Assembly: GCF_002368095.1 (NCBI RefSeq)
Contig: NZ_AP018227.1
Coordinates: forward strand, 1,594,476 to 1,658,475
Length of the DNA: 64,000 nt
From: Calothrix parasitica NIES-267
GTDB taxonomy: Bacteria > Cyanobacteriota > Cyanobacteriia > Cyanobacteriales > Nostocaceae
Direction of reading: 5' to 3'
Position 1 is the first letter of the stretch; each line of letters opens with the position of its first letter. Shown here piece by piece: positions 17,672 through 26,414 of the stretch. A program made the translations under genes and the position numbers. A model generated the notes under the pieces. The model was given only the letters and a program-made list of their open reading frames with translations, did no database searches and was not told the DNA's origin.

Positions 17672-18073
17672 ATGAAGCAGATATTGGAAGAGTTTCTCCT
17701 GAGCATTGATGAAAGAGGAGAATTACCAGCTTCAATTCGTGGAACAATATACAGAGAAATTGAGAAATTTTCTAATTGTAAAACCACCTCTAACGGTCAC
17801 TACCTCAGAGCGAAATTAGAACTAATTTGTGCCAGGAAAGTATTAGTAAATTGGGAATCTTGCAAATTAACTGATAATTCTGCTAGCGACTTATTAGAAA
17901 TAGCCGAAAATTATTTACAGAATCAAGGTGATGTCAAAGAATTAGAAAATAGAAGCAGTCTTTTGTACGCTCAAGCTGAAAATATCATGATTGAAGGTGA
18001 AGAAAATTTTGTAGCTGCTTACGCTGGATTTGCTTGTGTCTCGGCTGCTCTTTGCGTATTATATGATATTTCG
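17672..18073 (+). pseudogene. Imm5-like immunity protein, 5' part, split by an IS
   Basis: Residues 1-134 of a gene cut by an IS4-family insertion. The intact product can be rebuilt: the left part ends at the target sequence GATATTTCG (DIS) and resumes in frame after the second GATATTTCG at 19728, giving 191 residues. The mainly helical N-terminal part (ARKVLVNWESC, NRSSLLYAQAENIM, AGFACVSAALCVLYD) together with the C-terminal part resembles the predicted immunity protein family Imm5, which protects against a polymorphic toxin. The family call is from memory of motifs. As it stands, translation runs 4 codons into the IS and stops at 18085, so the protein is truncated. Confidence 0.7.
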
Positions 18074-18170
18074 TTCAAGGGGTGACAAGCACCCCGAGAC
18101 CTTACTCAGTCAAGGGTTTTGAAATTTAAGTTCCGAAAAAAAACCTGATAATGATAATCATTCTGTATAT

Positions 18171-18207
18171 ACTGAGCGGGTGGTCGCAGTGCGACCACCC
18201 GCTCAGT
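18171..18207. terminator. Long perfect hairpin in the left end of the IS
   Basis: ACTGAGCGGGTGGTCG and its complement form a stem of at least 16 bp with a tiny loop, followed by ATTTGATTTT. It is GC-rich in an AT-rich element. It may stop outside transcription from entering the transposase, an insulation known for other insertion sequences; that role is inferred. Confidence 0.6.
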
Positions 18208-18304
18208 ATTTGATTTTAAAAACTGTCAATTGATTTATCTTTGATAAGAGATAATTTTATGGTAAAAAAATATCGGTCAAAATTTGGAAATTTGCACCGA
18301 TAAG

Positions 18305-19459
18305 ATGAAAATAATAACATTGTATGAATCGTATTTTAAGCAATCACTGACAAAAGCTCAATATAAAACTTTAGAAATGTTAATTTGGTTGCTCACAGTT
18401 CAAAAAACTGTAAGAATAGAGAGGTTAGCGGCTTGTTTTCCCTTACCTATAAAATATGAAAGTCGTCGAAGACATATTCAAAGGTTCTTAATGTTATTCA
18501 GCTTTAGTTTACCTTTGTTTTGGTTTCCGATAGTTGAACAAATAATTCAACAAGAATTTAAATCAAAAACTCGTTTAATAATAACTTTGGACAGAACTCA
18601 ATGGAAAGAAAATAATGTCTTAGTCATAGCTGTAATTTATAAAAAGAGAGCTATACCAATATATTGGAAACTTTTAGAGAAAGAAGGTAGTACGAATTTA
18701 AGAGAGCAACAAGCTATAATTAGACCAATTTTGCGTTTATTTAAAAACTACGAATTAGTATTTTTAGGGGATAGGGAGTTTCATGGCATAGAGTTGTCTT
18801 ATTGGCTAAAAATTCAAAAACTACCTCGAAAAATATATTTTATTTTTCGTCAGAAGCAGACTACACACTTTAAAAAGCATAAAGGAGAATATCATAAATT
18901 AGCGGACTTAGGAGTAAGGCCAGGAACTAAGATTTTCTTTTCAAATATTTATATGACTAAAAATAAAGGGTTTGGTCGTTTTAATTTAGCAGCATATTGG
19001 AAGAGAAAATATAATAAAAAAACAGAAAAAGAACCTTGGTTCTTGCTAACAAATCTAGAAGACTTTGAAGAAATTATAAAAACTTACCGCCATCGTATGG
19101 GTATAGAAGCGATGTTTAAGGATTGTAAAACTGGTGGTTATAATCTCGAAGGAACTAAAGCTAATACTCACCGTTTAACTAACTTAATTTTGCTAATTGC
19201 TATAGCTTATACAATGTCAGCTTTAAAAGGTAAGTCAATCAAAAATAATGGAATTCAAAAATATATTTCTAGATTGGATGAAGCCAAACGTTCATCACGG
19301 AGACATAGTAATTTTTGGCTTGGTCTTTACGGTAATTTATGGATAATTGCTTGGGAGTTTTTAGTAGATATAGTTCAAGATTTAATAAGTATTAACCGTT
19401 CTAAATTACCACTCTATCGAAGAGGATTAAGAGCAATGTCAATGCTACAAAGATTATGA
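18305..19459 (+). CDS. IS4-family DDE transposase
   Basis: 384 residues from the ATG at 18305 (an in-frame TTG lies at 18284). The DDE catalytic set is visible: first Asp in ITLDRTQW, second in VFLGDREFHG, and Glu in the IS4 signature Y(2)R(3)E(6)K, seen as YRHRMGIEAMFKDCK. It is followed by the GGYNLEGTK stretch usual in these enzymes. The protein cuts and pastes the element by acting on the TTCAAGGGGTGACAAG ends. The frame is intact and the element ends are perfect, so it may be active. Confidence 0.93.
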   Translation: MKIITLYESYFKQSLTKAQYKTLEMLIWLLTVQKTVRIERLAACFPLPIKYESRRRHIQRFLMLFSFSLPLFWFPIVEQIIQQEFKSKTRLIITLDRTQWKENNVLVIAVIYKKRAIPIYWKLLEKEGSTNLREQQAIIRPILRLFKNYELVFLGDREFHGIELSYWLKIQKLPRKIYFIFRQKQTTHFKKHKGEYHKLADLGVRPGTKIFFSNIYMTKNKGFGRFNLAAYWKRKYNKKTEKEPWFLLTNLEDFEEIIKTYRHRMGIEAMFKDCKTGGYNLEGTKANTHRLTNLILLIAIAYTMSALKGKSIKNNGIQKYISRLDEAKRSSRRHSNFWLGLYGNLWIIAWEFLVDIVQDLISINRSKLPLYRRGLRAMSMLQRL

Positions 19460-19571
19460 TTTCAAATTGTAAAAATCTGTTTCTCTTAATATAAGAAACT
19501 ATGCCCGTATCAGTCATCAATTATTTCAACAAGCAAGCTTGTTGAAAAACAATTTGACCTGTCAACGAAGT

Positions 19572-19604
19572 AGGTAGAGAAACCGCGAAGCGGTTTCTCT
19601 ACCT
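19572..19604. terminator. Long perfect hairpin in the right end of the IS
   Basis: AGGTAGAGAAACCGC pairs perfectly with GCGGTTTCTCTACCT across a 3-base loop, 113 bases after the transposase stop. No T-run follows directly. It mirrors the left-end hairpin and is best read as part of the element's ends or its transcription stop. Confidence 0.55.
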
Positions 19605-19727
19605 CTGCTATGATTATCATTCTTATATTTATCATTTTTATCTCATTTTTCGGGCAATTTTTTCATATTGGTTGCTGCATAAATCTCTTGCTGTGACTAT
19701 TTTTTAGCCGTCTTGTCACCCCTTGAA

Positions 19728-19910
19728 GATATTTCGTTTGAAACCCTTGGAATTCCAGAAATAGAACTTGATTGTGATGAATGGACGGCTTCCTTTTATG
19801 CTTCAACATCATATTGTGGAGGTGCTGTCTGGGAAGAAAATGTTGGAAACGATTTTAAGAGAAGAAAATTTTGGGAATGGTTTCTAAATGATGCGATATC
19901 TTCGTTATAA
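19728..19910 (+). pseudogene. Imm5-like immunity protein, 3' part
   Basis: The continuation of the gene broken at 18073: DISFETLGIPEIELDCDEW, then ASTSYCGGAVWEE and KRRKFWEWFLNDAISSL. The GGA.WEE and (R)RKFWEWFL motifs with the final Ala-rich helix are what suggest the Imm5 family. There is no start codon of its own with a ribosome site, so it is probably untranslated. No toxin gene is seen in the window. Confidence 0.7.
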
Positions 19911-20154
19911 GAACATTTTGCTCCATAACATCGGTGTCGGGGTACGATACTTCGGACTTAGATTCTCACTATAGTCGTAGGTTGGGTTAGACGCACAGTT
20001 ACAATTAAACATTTAACCAATCTATTTGTATTGCGTCGTAACCCAACAAAGCACGTTTTGCTTTTAATAAAAAAATATTTAAAATGAATTTATATTTATA
20101 TTTATAAAATCAATTTACGCCAAAACAAAGTCTCGAAGATTCGCCTCGAATCGC

Positions 20155-20290
20155 TAATATCTAATTTAATTTCATGATAAAATATTCTATAGAAATCAAT
20201 TTTGAATCTTCTTGTTTTTAAGGTCAAAAATTTCTGGTTTCGTAAGAGTTGGCATCATAAATAGGTAGCTTCTCAAAGGAGATAGCGTCA
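20155..20290 (-). pseudogene. Eroded copy of the PD-(D/E)XK-like gene 3' end (A)
   Basis: On the minus strand this matches the C-terminal coding part of the gene at 20953: an IEYFIMKL segment echoes TEYFITQL, preceded by diverged forms of TGTNWKFLILEDN. Stops and indels break the frame. About 80% identical to the second copy at 20750. Confidence 0.6.
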
Positions 20291-20749
20291 GCTATATTTG
20301 AGCAGCAAACGTTTATCCTGCACAATTTTATATTAAATTATTCTATTTTTTAAAAGTTTATAGCTTAGATGTTTGCTTACCGAACTTAAAAAATCCTAAG
20401 CTATCTCAGAAGTCATTTTTCTTGTCGCCGACGGGTATTGAACATTTTTTCCGCCTGTAGAATATTCTATCATCTAATTGAAACTTATAAATAAATTATG
20501 CAAAAACTTCGCCGCTTGATTTTTCCCTATAGAATATTAATTCTGGCTTACAAGAAATCAAAATTAATATTCGTGTTTAACCCTACCTACAATTAGCAAT
20601 TACCCGTTACCAATTAATTTGCATTACATCGTAACCCAACAAAGCATGCTTTGAATTAAGATACAATCGGAAAAATTGAATTTATAATTATATTCATAAA
20701 ATCAATTTACATAAACATAAAACCTCAAAGATTCGCTTCAAATCACTAA

Positions 20750-20890
20750 TAACTAATTTCATTTCATGATAAAATATTATATAGAAATCAATTTTGAATC
20801 TTCTTATTATCTAAGGTCAAAATTTTCTGTTTTCGTAAGAGTTGGCATTATAAATTAGTAGCTTCTCAAAGCCAAGGCATTGAACAGGGT
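20750..20890 (-). pseudogene. Eroded copy of the PD-(D/E)XK-like gene 3' end (B)
   Basis: A second decayed copy with the same boundaries as copy A, directly downstream of the intact gene on its own strand. Its right end still contains a trace of the region CAAGGCATTGAACA, comparable to the intact gene's TTTACGAGTATTGAACATT. Confidence 0.6.
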
Positions 20891-20952
20891 TGAGAATCAA
20901 TCATCTAAGCTGCTTTTTTATATTTAATTGTTCGTAACGAAATCGTTAATAT

Positions 20953-21564
20953 CTATGAAAAATAAATTCTAAACGGTTCTGATAAAATACCTAATATTCT
21001 ATCTAACTGCGTAATAAAATATTCAGTCAAATCAATTTTGACTAAATTATCTTCCAAAATCAAAAATTTCCAGTTAGTACCTGTTGAAACTGCACCATAA
21101 ATACTCTGCTTCTCCAGTCCTTTACGAGTATTGAACATTTGAGCCGCAACCATTTGAGCAACACATTGTCCCAAACCAACACGGATATCATTATCTTTAG
21201 CTTCTACTATCGTTAAAACCGGAGCAGTTACTAATGATTGGTTGCTAGACGCACTCAAGAGAAAATCACAAGCACCAGTTAAACTTTTTGATTCATCAAT
21301 ATTAAAAGTATTTCCAGAAAAATAACCTACTTTGTTCTTAAATCTTCGTCTTACTTCTAGCAATATCGGTGTAATAATTAATTCAGAACGAGCTTTTTCC
21401 GTACTGATACTCGATGCCAAATCTAAAGTTTCATCCAAAGTCTCTTTCAGACGTTGAGAAGGTTCAATCGATTCAATATCACTGAATAAATGAGGAATAT
21501 CTTCTACAGTTAATTCTAATTGAGCAACAGCTTGTTCTATTGTTTTAAAGTCGCTATATGACAT
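20953..21564 (-). CDS. Conserved protein with PD-(D/E)XK nuclease-like core
   Basis: 203 residues, no characterised homologue recognised. Residues 55-135 show the order of the PD-(D/E)XK fold: a Glu in STEKARSELIITPILLEV, the Asp of GACDFLLS, then VTAPVLTIVEAKDND with a hydrophobic strand before E-A-K. A helical GLGQCVAQMVAAQMFN follows. This matches restriction-endonuclease-like proteins, but no specificity can be given and no methylase is adjacent. Decayed partial copies lie on both sides (20155, 20750 and a start remnant near 22212), so the locus has been amplified. A nuclease role is inferred; a non-catalytic family member is possible. Confidence 0.65.
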   Translation of the reverse strand: MSYSDFKTIEQAVAQLELTVEDIPHLFSDIESIEPSQRLKETLDETLDLASSISTEKARSELIITPILLEVRRRFKNKVGYFSGNTFNIDESKSLTGACDFLLSASSNQSLVTAPVLTIVEAKDNDIRVGLGQCVAQMVAAQMFNTRKGLEKQSIYGAVSTGTNWKFLILEDNLVKIDLTEYFITQLDRILGILSEPFRIYFS

Positions 21565-21668
21565 GAGTTATTCTGAAAAAAATTAATAGGGAACATTGTA
21601 AGGATTATATGTTAATCTATAATTTTATTATTCATGCTAGCAAACTAAGAAGAAAAAAATACAATTAA

Positions 21669-22025
21669 TTATTCTTTATATTTGAAATTAATTCTAATAT
21701 ATAATAAATAAATTCCACATAGTATTGACAAAATTGAAAATGCAAATAAAAATTTCATACTAGGGATAGGAATTTTAAAAGAATAAAAAACATTGCAAGC
21801 TATTACTGTTGCAAACATATTCAACATATAAAATTGCTTCTCTGGAGCTAACTTATTACTTTGTTCTGATTTTTCGTTACTTGTATTATTCCATGACTTA
21901 AGCTTAATAATCTTATTTTTCTTCCAATTGTTTTCAATATTAAAGCTTATTATCAAAGGAATCATAAATAAGAAACATTTGATAAAATGAATAAAATTCA
22001 TTAACGTTAGTGACGCTGTATTCAT
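21669..22025 (-). CDS. Hypothetical membrane protein
   Basis: 118 residues with three hydrophobic segments: about 10-28 (IHFIKCFLFMIPLIISF), 67-86 and 90-110, separated by a basic Lys/Asn-rich loop. No known domain recognised. The strongly AT-rich composition matches the surrounding decayed region. The start ATG at 22025 lacks a clear Shine-Dalgarno, so it is a modest candidate for a real gene. Confidence 0.5.
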   Translation of the reverse strand: MNTASLTLMNFIHFIKCFLFMIPLIISFNIENNWKKNKIIKLKSWNNTSNEKSEQSNKLAPEKQFYMLNMFATVIACNVFYSFKIPIPSMKFLFAFSILSILCGIYLLYIRINFKYKE

Positions 22026-22953
22026 ACTTTTTAAATGTATTTAGTGCTAAAGTTTCGGTGAAGCTCCGCATAACACAAAATTTTAAACAGTAGTTCGTAT
22101 TATTATTTTTAACAATAAATAATTATTCTTTTTACCACTATATTGGTGTTGGGTTATGACACGGTAACTTAGATTCTAACTATAACCAAAATTATTATTC
22201 GTGTCTAACCCAACCTACTTTCTTGTTCTATTGTTTTAAAGTCGCTATATAACATGACTTATTCGGAGAAAGATTGAAAAATACAACTAGAACGCAGGTT
22301 GGCTCATTCATTAGAAAACTAAAGTTTCGGAGAAGCTCCGCATAACAAAAATTTTAAACAGTAGCTCACGTTATTAATTTTAACAACAAATAATAATAAT
22401 TATTTGAACAACGATATTGGTGTTGGGTCACGACACGATAACTTAGATTCTCACTCTAACCAAAATTAGTTTCCGTCTCTAACTCAACCTACCTTTTTCT
22501 TGAATCCGAAACGCTAACAGGTGATTGAGCAGCAAAAATATAAGCAACACAGTTACTTTATGTTGAGTTATTAGCTTACAAGTTGACAGGTTAGATGTTT
22601 GCTTACCGAATTTATTAAAATCCTAAGCTATCTCGAAAGTCCATTTCTCTGTCGCCGACGGCTATTTAATAATTTTTTCCGCCTATAGAATATTCTATCA
22701 TCTCATTGAACCATTAAAATAAACTATGCGAAAATTCTGTAGGATATTTTTTCGTTGTGCAATATTAATGTTGGGTTACGACACGATATATAAAATTTTG
22801 TTTCAATCAAAATTAATTTATGTCCTCCGGACACGCTATCTCCCCGAGGGATACGCTTAGTCTGACGACTCGCTGCGTGAACGCTAGCGCTAACGTGTCT
22901 AACCCAACCTACCTTCTACAATCAATTACCAATTACCCATTACCTATTACCAA
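22026..22953. repeat. Degenerate tandem repeats and gene-start remnant
   Basis: Two copies of a unit of about 280 bases follow one another (about 22045-22225 and 22318-22500), each starting with AAAGTTTCGG.GAAGCTCCG and including GGTGTTGGGT. Near 22212-22262 lies a copy of the first codons and start of the gene at 21564 (TTCTATTGTTTTAAAGTCGC). A block at 22590-22720 repeats 20370-20490, and a GAACGCTAGCGCTAACG-type repeat sits at 22818-22900. No intact gene. Confidence 0.65.
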
Positions 22954-25425
22954 TTACAAATCCTCCTCAACCTTGGCAACTTCTAACATAGTTTTCAAAA
23001 CCGAATCGGGATTTAAACTAATTGAATCAATCCCTTCTTCAACCAAAAATTGAGCAAATTCTGGATAATCGCTTGGTGCTTGTCCGCAAATTCCAATTTT
23101 ACGATTATGCTTTTTCACGGATTGAATCGCTAATTTCACCATCCGTTTTACTCCTTCGCTACGCTCGTCAAACAATCTTGCTACTAACGAAGAATCTCTA
23201 TCCAATCCCAAAGTTAACTGAGTCAAATCATTTGAACCAATCGAAAAACCGTCAAAAACTTGAGCGAATTCTTCAGCCATTATTACGTTATTTGGTAACT
23301 CGCACATCACGTAAACCTGCAAACCATTAACACCCTGCTGCAAGCCATTTTTCGCCATTTCTGCTAATACCAAACGTCCTTCATCGGGAGTACGACAAAA
23401 AGGAATCATCGGAATCAAATTAGTCAAACCCATTTCTTCCCTTACTCGCAGAATCGCTTCACACTCCAATGCAAAACCTTCGCGATAGCGTTCGTCATAA
23501 TAACGCGCTGCACCTCTCCAACCCAACATCGGATTTTCTTCGTTGGGTTCAAACTGTTTACCTCCCAACAAATTTGCATATTCATTACTTTTAAAATCCG
23601 ACATCCTTACTATTACCGGCTTCGGATAAAACGCTGCTGTAATTCTGGCGATTCCTTGAGCTAATTTATCGACAAAAAATGCTGGTTTATTTTCATAAAG
23701 TGCAGTTATCTGAGCAATTTTATCCTTTACAAAGGCATCTTCTAATTCATCAAAATTAATTAAAGCCATTGGATGAATTTGAATTTGATTGGCAATAATA
23801 AATTCAGTCCGAGCCAACCCAACACCATCACTGGGAATTGTAGATAAACGAAATGCTTCTTGAGGATTACCTACATTCATTAAAATTTGCGTTTGGGTAC
23901 GAGGTAAATCTTCCAACTGCACTTCTTCTACTTCAAAAGGTAACAATCCTTGATAAACTTTACCTTCTTCCCCTTCCGCACAAGAAACCGTTACTTCTTG
24001 GGAAGTTTTCAACACCTCGGTGGCATTTTCACATCCTACAATTGCAGGAACACCCAACTCCCTCGCAATAATTGCTGAATGACAAGTTCTACCACCAGAA
24101 TTAGTCACAATTGCGCTGGCTTTTTTCATAATCGGTTCCCAATCCGGGTCAGTTCTATCGGTGACCAATATTTCCCCCGGTTGAAACTGCTCAATTCGAC
24201 TAATGTCTACAATTACCCGCGCTTTCCCATTACTAATAGCTTCCCCAACAGCACGTCCGGTGGTGAGCAGAGTGGGGGAAGAAATATTTTCCTTGTCCCC
24301 TTGTCTCCTTGTCCCCTTGTCAATAAATTTATAGCTTCTTAAAGTATTCTGCTGTTTCTGCGACTGTACCGTTTCCGGACGAGCTTGGACGATAAATAAT
24401 TCGTTGGTAATACCATCTTTCGCCCATTCCATATCCATCGGGGTATACTTCCCGTGAACGTGGGAATAATGGTCTTCTATTAAACAAGCCCAATGCCCAA
24501 GCTGTAATATTTCTTCATCATTTAAAGCAAATTTAGCTCTTTCAACTGACGAAACAGAAACGTTTTTCACGTTTTTCGAGCCGTCATCATAAATCATTTT
24601 GATTTCTTTACTCCCCAATCTCTTATCGATGATTGGACGATACCCCGATATCAAAGTTGGCTTAAAAACATGATATTCGTCGGGATTTACCGCTCCTTGA
24701 ACTACGTTTTCTCCCAAACCATAAGCTGCTGTTATCAAAGCCGCATCTTTAAAACCACTTTCGGTTTCGATAGAAAACATTACCCCAGAAGTCGCTAAAT
24801 CCGAACGCACCATTTTTTGCACTCCCACCGCTAGCGCAACTTCAAAATGGTCAAAACCTTTTGTATGACGATAAGAAATTGCTCTATCTGTGAATAGCGA
24901 AGCAAAACAGCGATGGGTAGCAGCTAAAACTTCTTCAACTGTTGTCACATTCAGATAAGTTTCCTGCTGTCCTGCAAAACTAGCGTCTGGTAAATCTTCA
25001 GCAGTCGCACTTGAGCGCACCGCTACATCAGTATCGGCATTGTACCGCTCGCACAATCTTTTATATGATGTTGCGATCGCACTCCTAAATTCGATGGGGA
25101 ATGGTGTGTGGAGCAACAACTTCCGCGCTTTCCTAGCCCGGATGCGTAGATTTTGCAAATCATTGACATCCAAATCGGCAAAAAGCGTCCTTAATTTTTC
25201 TTCTAATCCCGCAGACTCAATAAAATAACGGTAAGCACAAGCAGTAGTCGCAAAACCAGTCGGAACGTTAACCCCCTTCGGAGTCAACTGTCCAATCATT
25301 TCCCCCAAAGACGCATTTTTTCCGCCAACTATAGGAATATCATTAATACCGATTTCATCAAACCACAGTACCAAAGCTTGTTCTCTAGAGGATTCGCGAG
25401 TATTTTTGTTAGCTACTTTATCCAT
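22954..25425 (-). CDS. ppsA: Phosphoenolpyruvate synthase
   Basis: 823 residues from the ATG at 25425, preceded by AGGGGAAATAGTT; a longer start at 25482 is possible. It converts pyruvate and ATP to PEP, AMP and phosphate. Order of domains: ATP-binding (GGKNASLGEMIGQL, RSSATAEDLPDASFAGQQETYLN), the phosphohistidine swivel domain with the catalytic His in NSGGRTCHSAIIARELGVPA, and the PEP/pyruvate barrel (NPMLGWRGAARYYD, FSIGSNDLTQLTLGLDRDS). Between the first two domains, codons from an STRR (24290-24322) are translated as GTRRQGDKEN in a loop. Stand-alone gene in a repeat-rich area. Confidence 0.96.
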   Translation of the reverse strand: MDKVANKNTRESSREQALVLWFDEIGINDIPIVGGKNASLGEMIGQLTPKGVNVPTGFATTACAYRYFIESAGLEEKLRTLFADLDVNDLQNLRIRARKARKLLLHTPFPIEFRSAIATSYKRLCERYNADTDVAVRSSATAEDLPDASFAGQQETYLNVTTVEEVLAATHRCFASLFTDRAISYRHTKGFDHFEVALAVGVQKMVRSDLATSGVMFSIETESGFKDAALITAAYGLGENVVQGAVNPDEYHVFKPTLISGYRPIIDKRLGSKEIKMIYDDGSKNVKNVSVSSVERAKFALNDEEILQLGHWACLIEDHYSHVHGKYTPMDMEWAKDGITNELFIVQARPETVQSQKQQNTLRSYKFIDKGTRRQGDKENISSPTLLTTGRAVGEAISNGKARVIVDISRIEQFQPGEILVTDRTDPDWEPIMKKASAIVTNSGGRTCHSAIIARELGVPAIVGCENATEVLKTSQEVTVSCAEGEEGKVYQGLLPFEVEEVQLEDLPRTQTQILMNVGNPQEAFRLSTIPSDGVGLARTEFIIANQIQIHPMALINFDELEDAFVKDKIAQITALYENKPAFFVDKLAQGIARITAAFYPKPVIVRMSDFKSNEYANLLGGKQFEPNEENPMLGWRGAARYYDERYREGFALECEAILRVREEMGLTNLIPMIPFCRTPDEGRLVLAEMAKNGLQQGVNGLQVYVMCELPNNVIMAEEFAQVFDGFSIGSNDLTQLTLGLDRDSSLVARLFDERSEGVKRMVKLAIQSVKKHNRKIGICGQAPSDYPEFAQFLVEEGIDSISLNPDSVLKTMLEVAKVEEDL
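24290..24322. repeat. STRR translated inside ppsA
   Basis: Four units of the type TCCTTGTCCCCTTGTC lie in frame in the linker between the ATP-binding and phosphohistidine domains. They add about 11 residues (RRQGDKEN region, about 368-378) without breaking the frame. Confidence 0.8.
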
Positions 25426-25489
25426 AACTATTTCCCCTGGAAAGACGTAGGAATATTTATTAATTAAATTTTCAACTTGCAATACCCGT

Positions 25490-25936
25490 CAATAACAGAT
25501 TCTGTCGCAAGTTTCCACCCACCATAACAAAAATATGAGGTGAGAACTTTCAACGAAAAAACCTTCCTAAAGCCAGGTTTGCATCAAGACTCAATAACAA
25601 GAGCCACTACTTCTTTCTAGGAGAGCTTTAAATATTTTATGCTTGGGAATTAACTTTTTGATTTTGGCTACTGATTCAGATTTACTCAAACCAATTTTAA
25701 TATTCCACCATATAAATTACGAGGGCTTTACACGAATGCATTACCCCACATAATTAATAAAGGATTTTCCTTACTTGCTACTTGCTACTCCCTACTCCCA
25801 GCCCACAGCAATTACGGACATTTTCTACTCCTAAAAATTGCCCAATATTTTATCTAATTATCAAAAACACAGCTAAATGCTTGACTCTTTTTTCATAAAA
25901 AGGTATATTGCATTACCACTAAAACCAATATCTTGC
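25490..25936. other. Intergenic region upstream of ppsA
   Basis: It should hold the ppsA promoter and leader (minus strand). A short STRR-like patch CTTGCTACTTGCTACTCC lies near 25768. No gene or convincing riboswitch is visible. Confidence 0.5.
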
Positions 25937-26014
25937 AAAAAAAAGACAGCACCCCCTAATTTAGAAACCATAATCGAACTGTTGGCAGTTCTAAATGGCC
26001 GTTTGGGTGTGCTG
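25937..26014 (-). terminator. Large rho-independent terminator downstream of the DUF4327 gene
   Basis: On the minus strand CAGCACACCC (26014-26005) pairs with GGGGTGCTG (25955-25947), one base bulged, and an inner TTTAGAA/TTCTAAA stem lies between. TCTTTTTTTT follows at once. The stem is long and branched for a terminator, and 166 bases lie between the DUF4327 stop and it, so it could end a small RNA rather than only that mRNA. Confidence 0.75.
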
Positions 26015-26180
26015 AACTAATATTGGATGTCAAAAATGTCAAAACAATTTTGGACGAGATTTTTTAGATAAAAAACAGAGATTCTATAGCTTCTCTTAGC
26101 ATTGGATATTATTTTTTTCGATTCGCGCATTAACTAATTAGTTGCTATTAACAACAGATTTACACAGCAGAACTTCAAAA

Positions 26181-26414
26181 TTAGTCGTTCTCCCATACTT
26201 CCCTGCCAATCAAGTCCGCTATACGGTCGCGTAGCAGAAATTCGCATTTTTCTAACTCGCATTCAATACAAACCCACTCCCTAGCTGGTATGTATTGACA
26301 TAGGGTATATATCGGCTGTTGTCGGCTAACTACTCCTTTCTGAACCAATCGTCGCGCTTCATCCTGAATCACGTCTAAAGAGTAATTGATAGAAGGCACC
26401 GTATTCACACTCAT
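26181..26414 (-). CDS. DUF4327 family protein
   Basis: 77 residues, about the size of the cyanobacterial DUF4327 family: YSLDVIQDEARRLVQKGVVSRQQPIYTLCQYIPAREWVCIECELEKCEFLLRDRIADLIGREVW. The run IYTLCQYIP..W..IE.EL is the recognisable core. Two Cys residues in the WVCIECELEKC part suggest metal or redox potential, but this is not established. No signal peptide. Function unknown. Confidence 0.85.
   Translation of the reverse strand: MSVNTVPSINYSLDVIQDEARRLVQKGVVSRQQPIYTLCQYIPAREWVCIECELEKCEFLLRDRIADLIGREVWEND

Larger units (their letters stand above)
18074..19727 (+). mobile_element. IS4-family insertion sequence, complete, 1654 bp
   Basis: Terminal inverted repeats TTCAAGGGGTGACAAG (18074-18089, and its exact complement at 19712-19727) flank one transposase gene. 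The element is bordered by a 9-bp direct repeat GATATTTCG (18065-18073 and 19728-19736), so both ends and the target duplication are resolved. Each end carries a strong hairpin outside the transposase gene. Perfect terminal and target repeats suggest a recent insertion. Confidence 0.93.
19911..20952. other. Repeat-rich decayed region after the Imm5 remnant
   Basis: About 1 kb without an intact gene. It contains two eroded partial copies of the 3' end of the gene at 20953-21564 (near 20155-20290 and 20750-20890), a block near 20350-20500 repeated at about 22590-22720, and GTTGGGTTA...GTAACCCAAC type repeats near 19980-20045. The area looks like tandem duplication followed by deletion and mutation. 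Confidence 0.7.
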
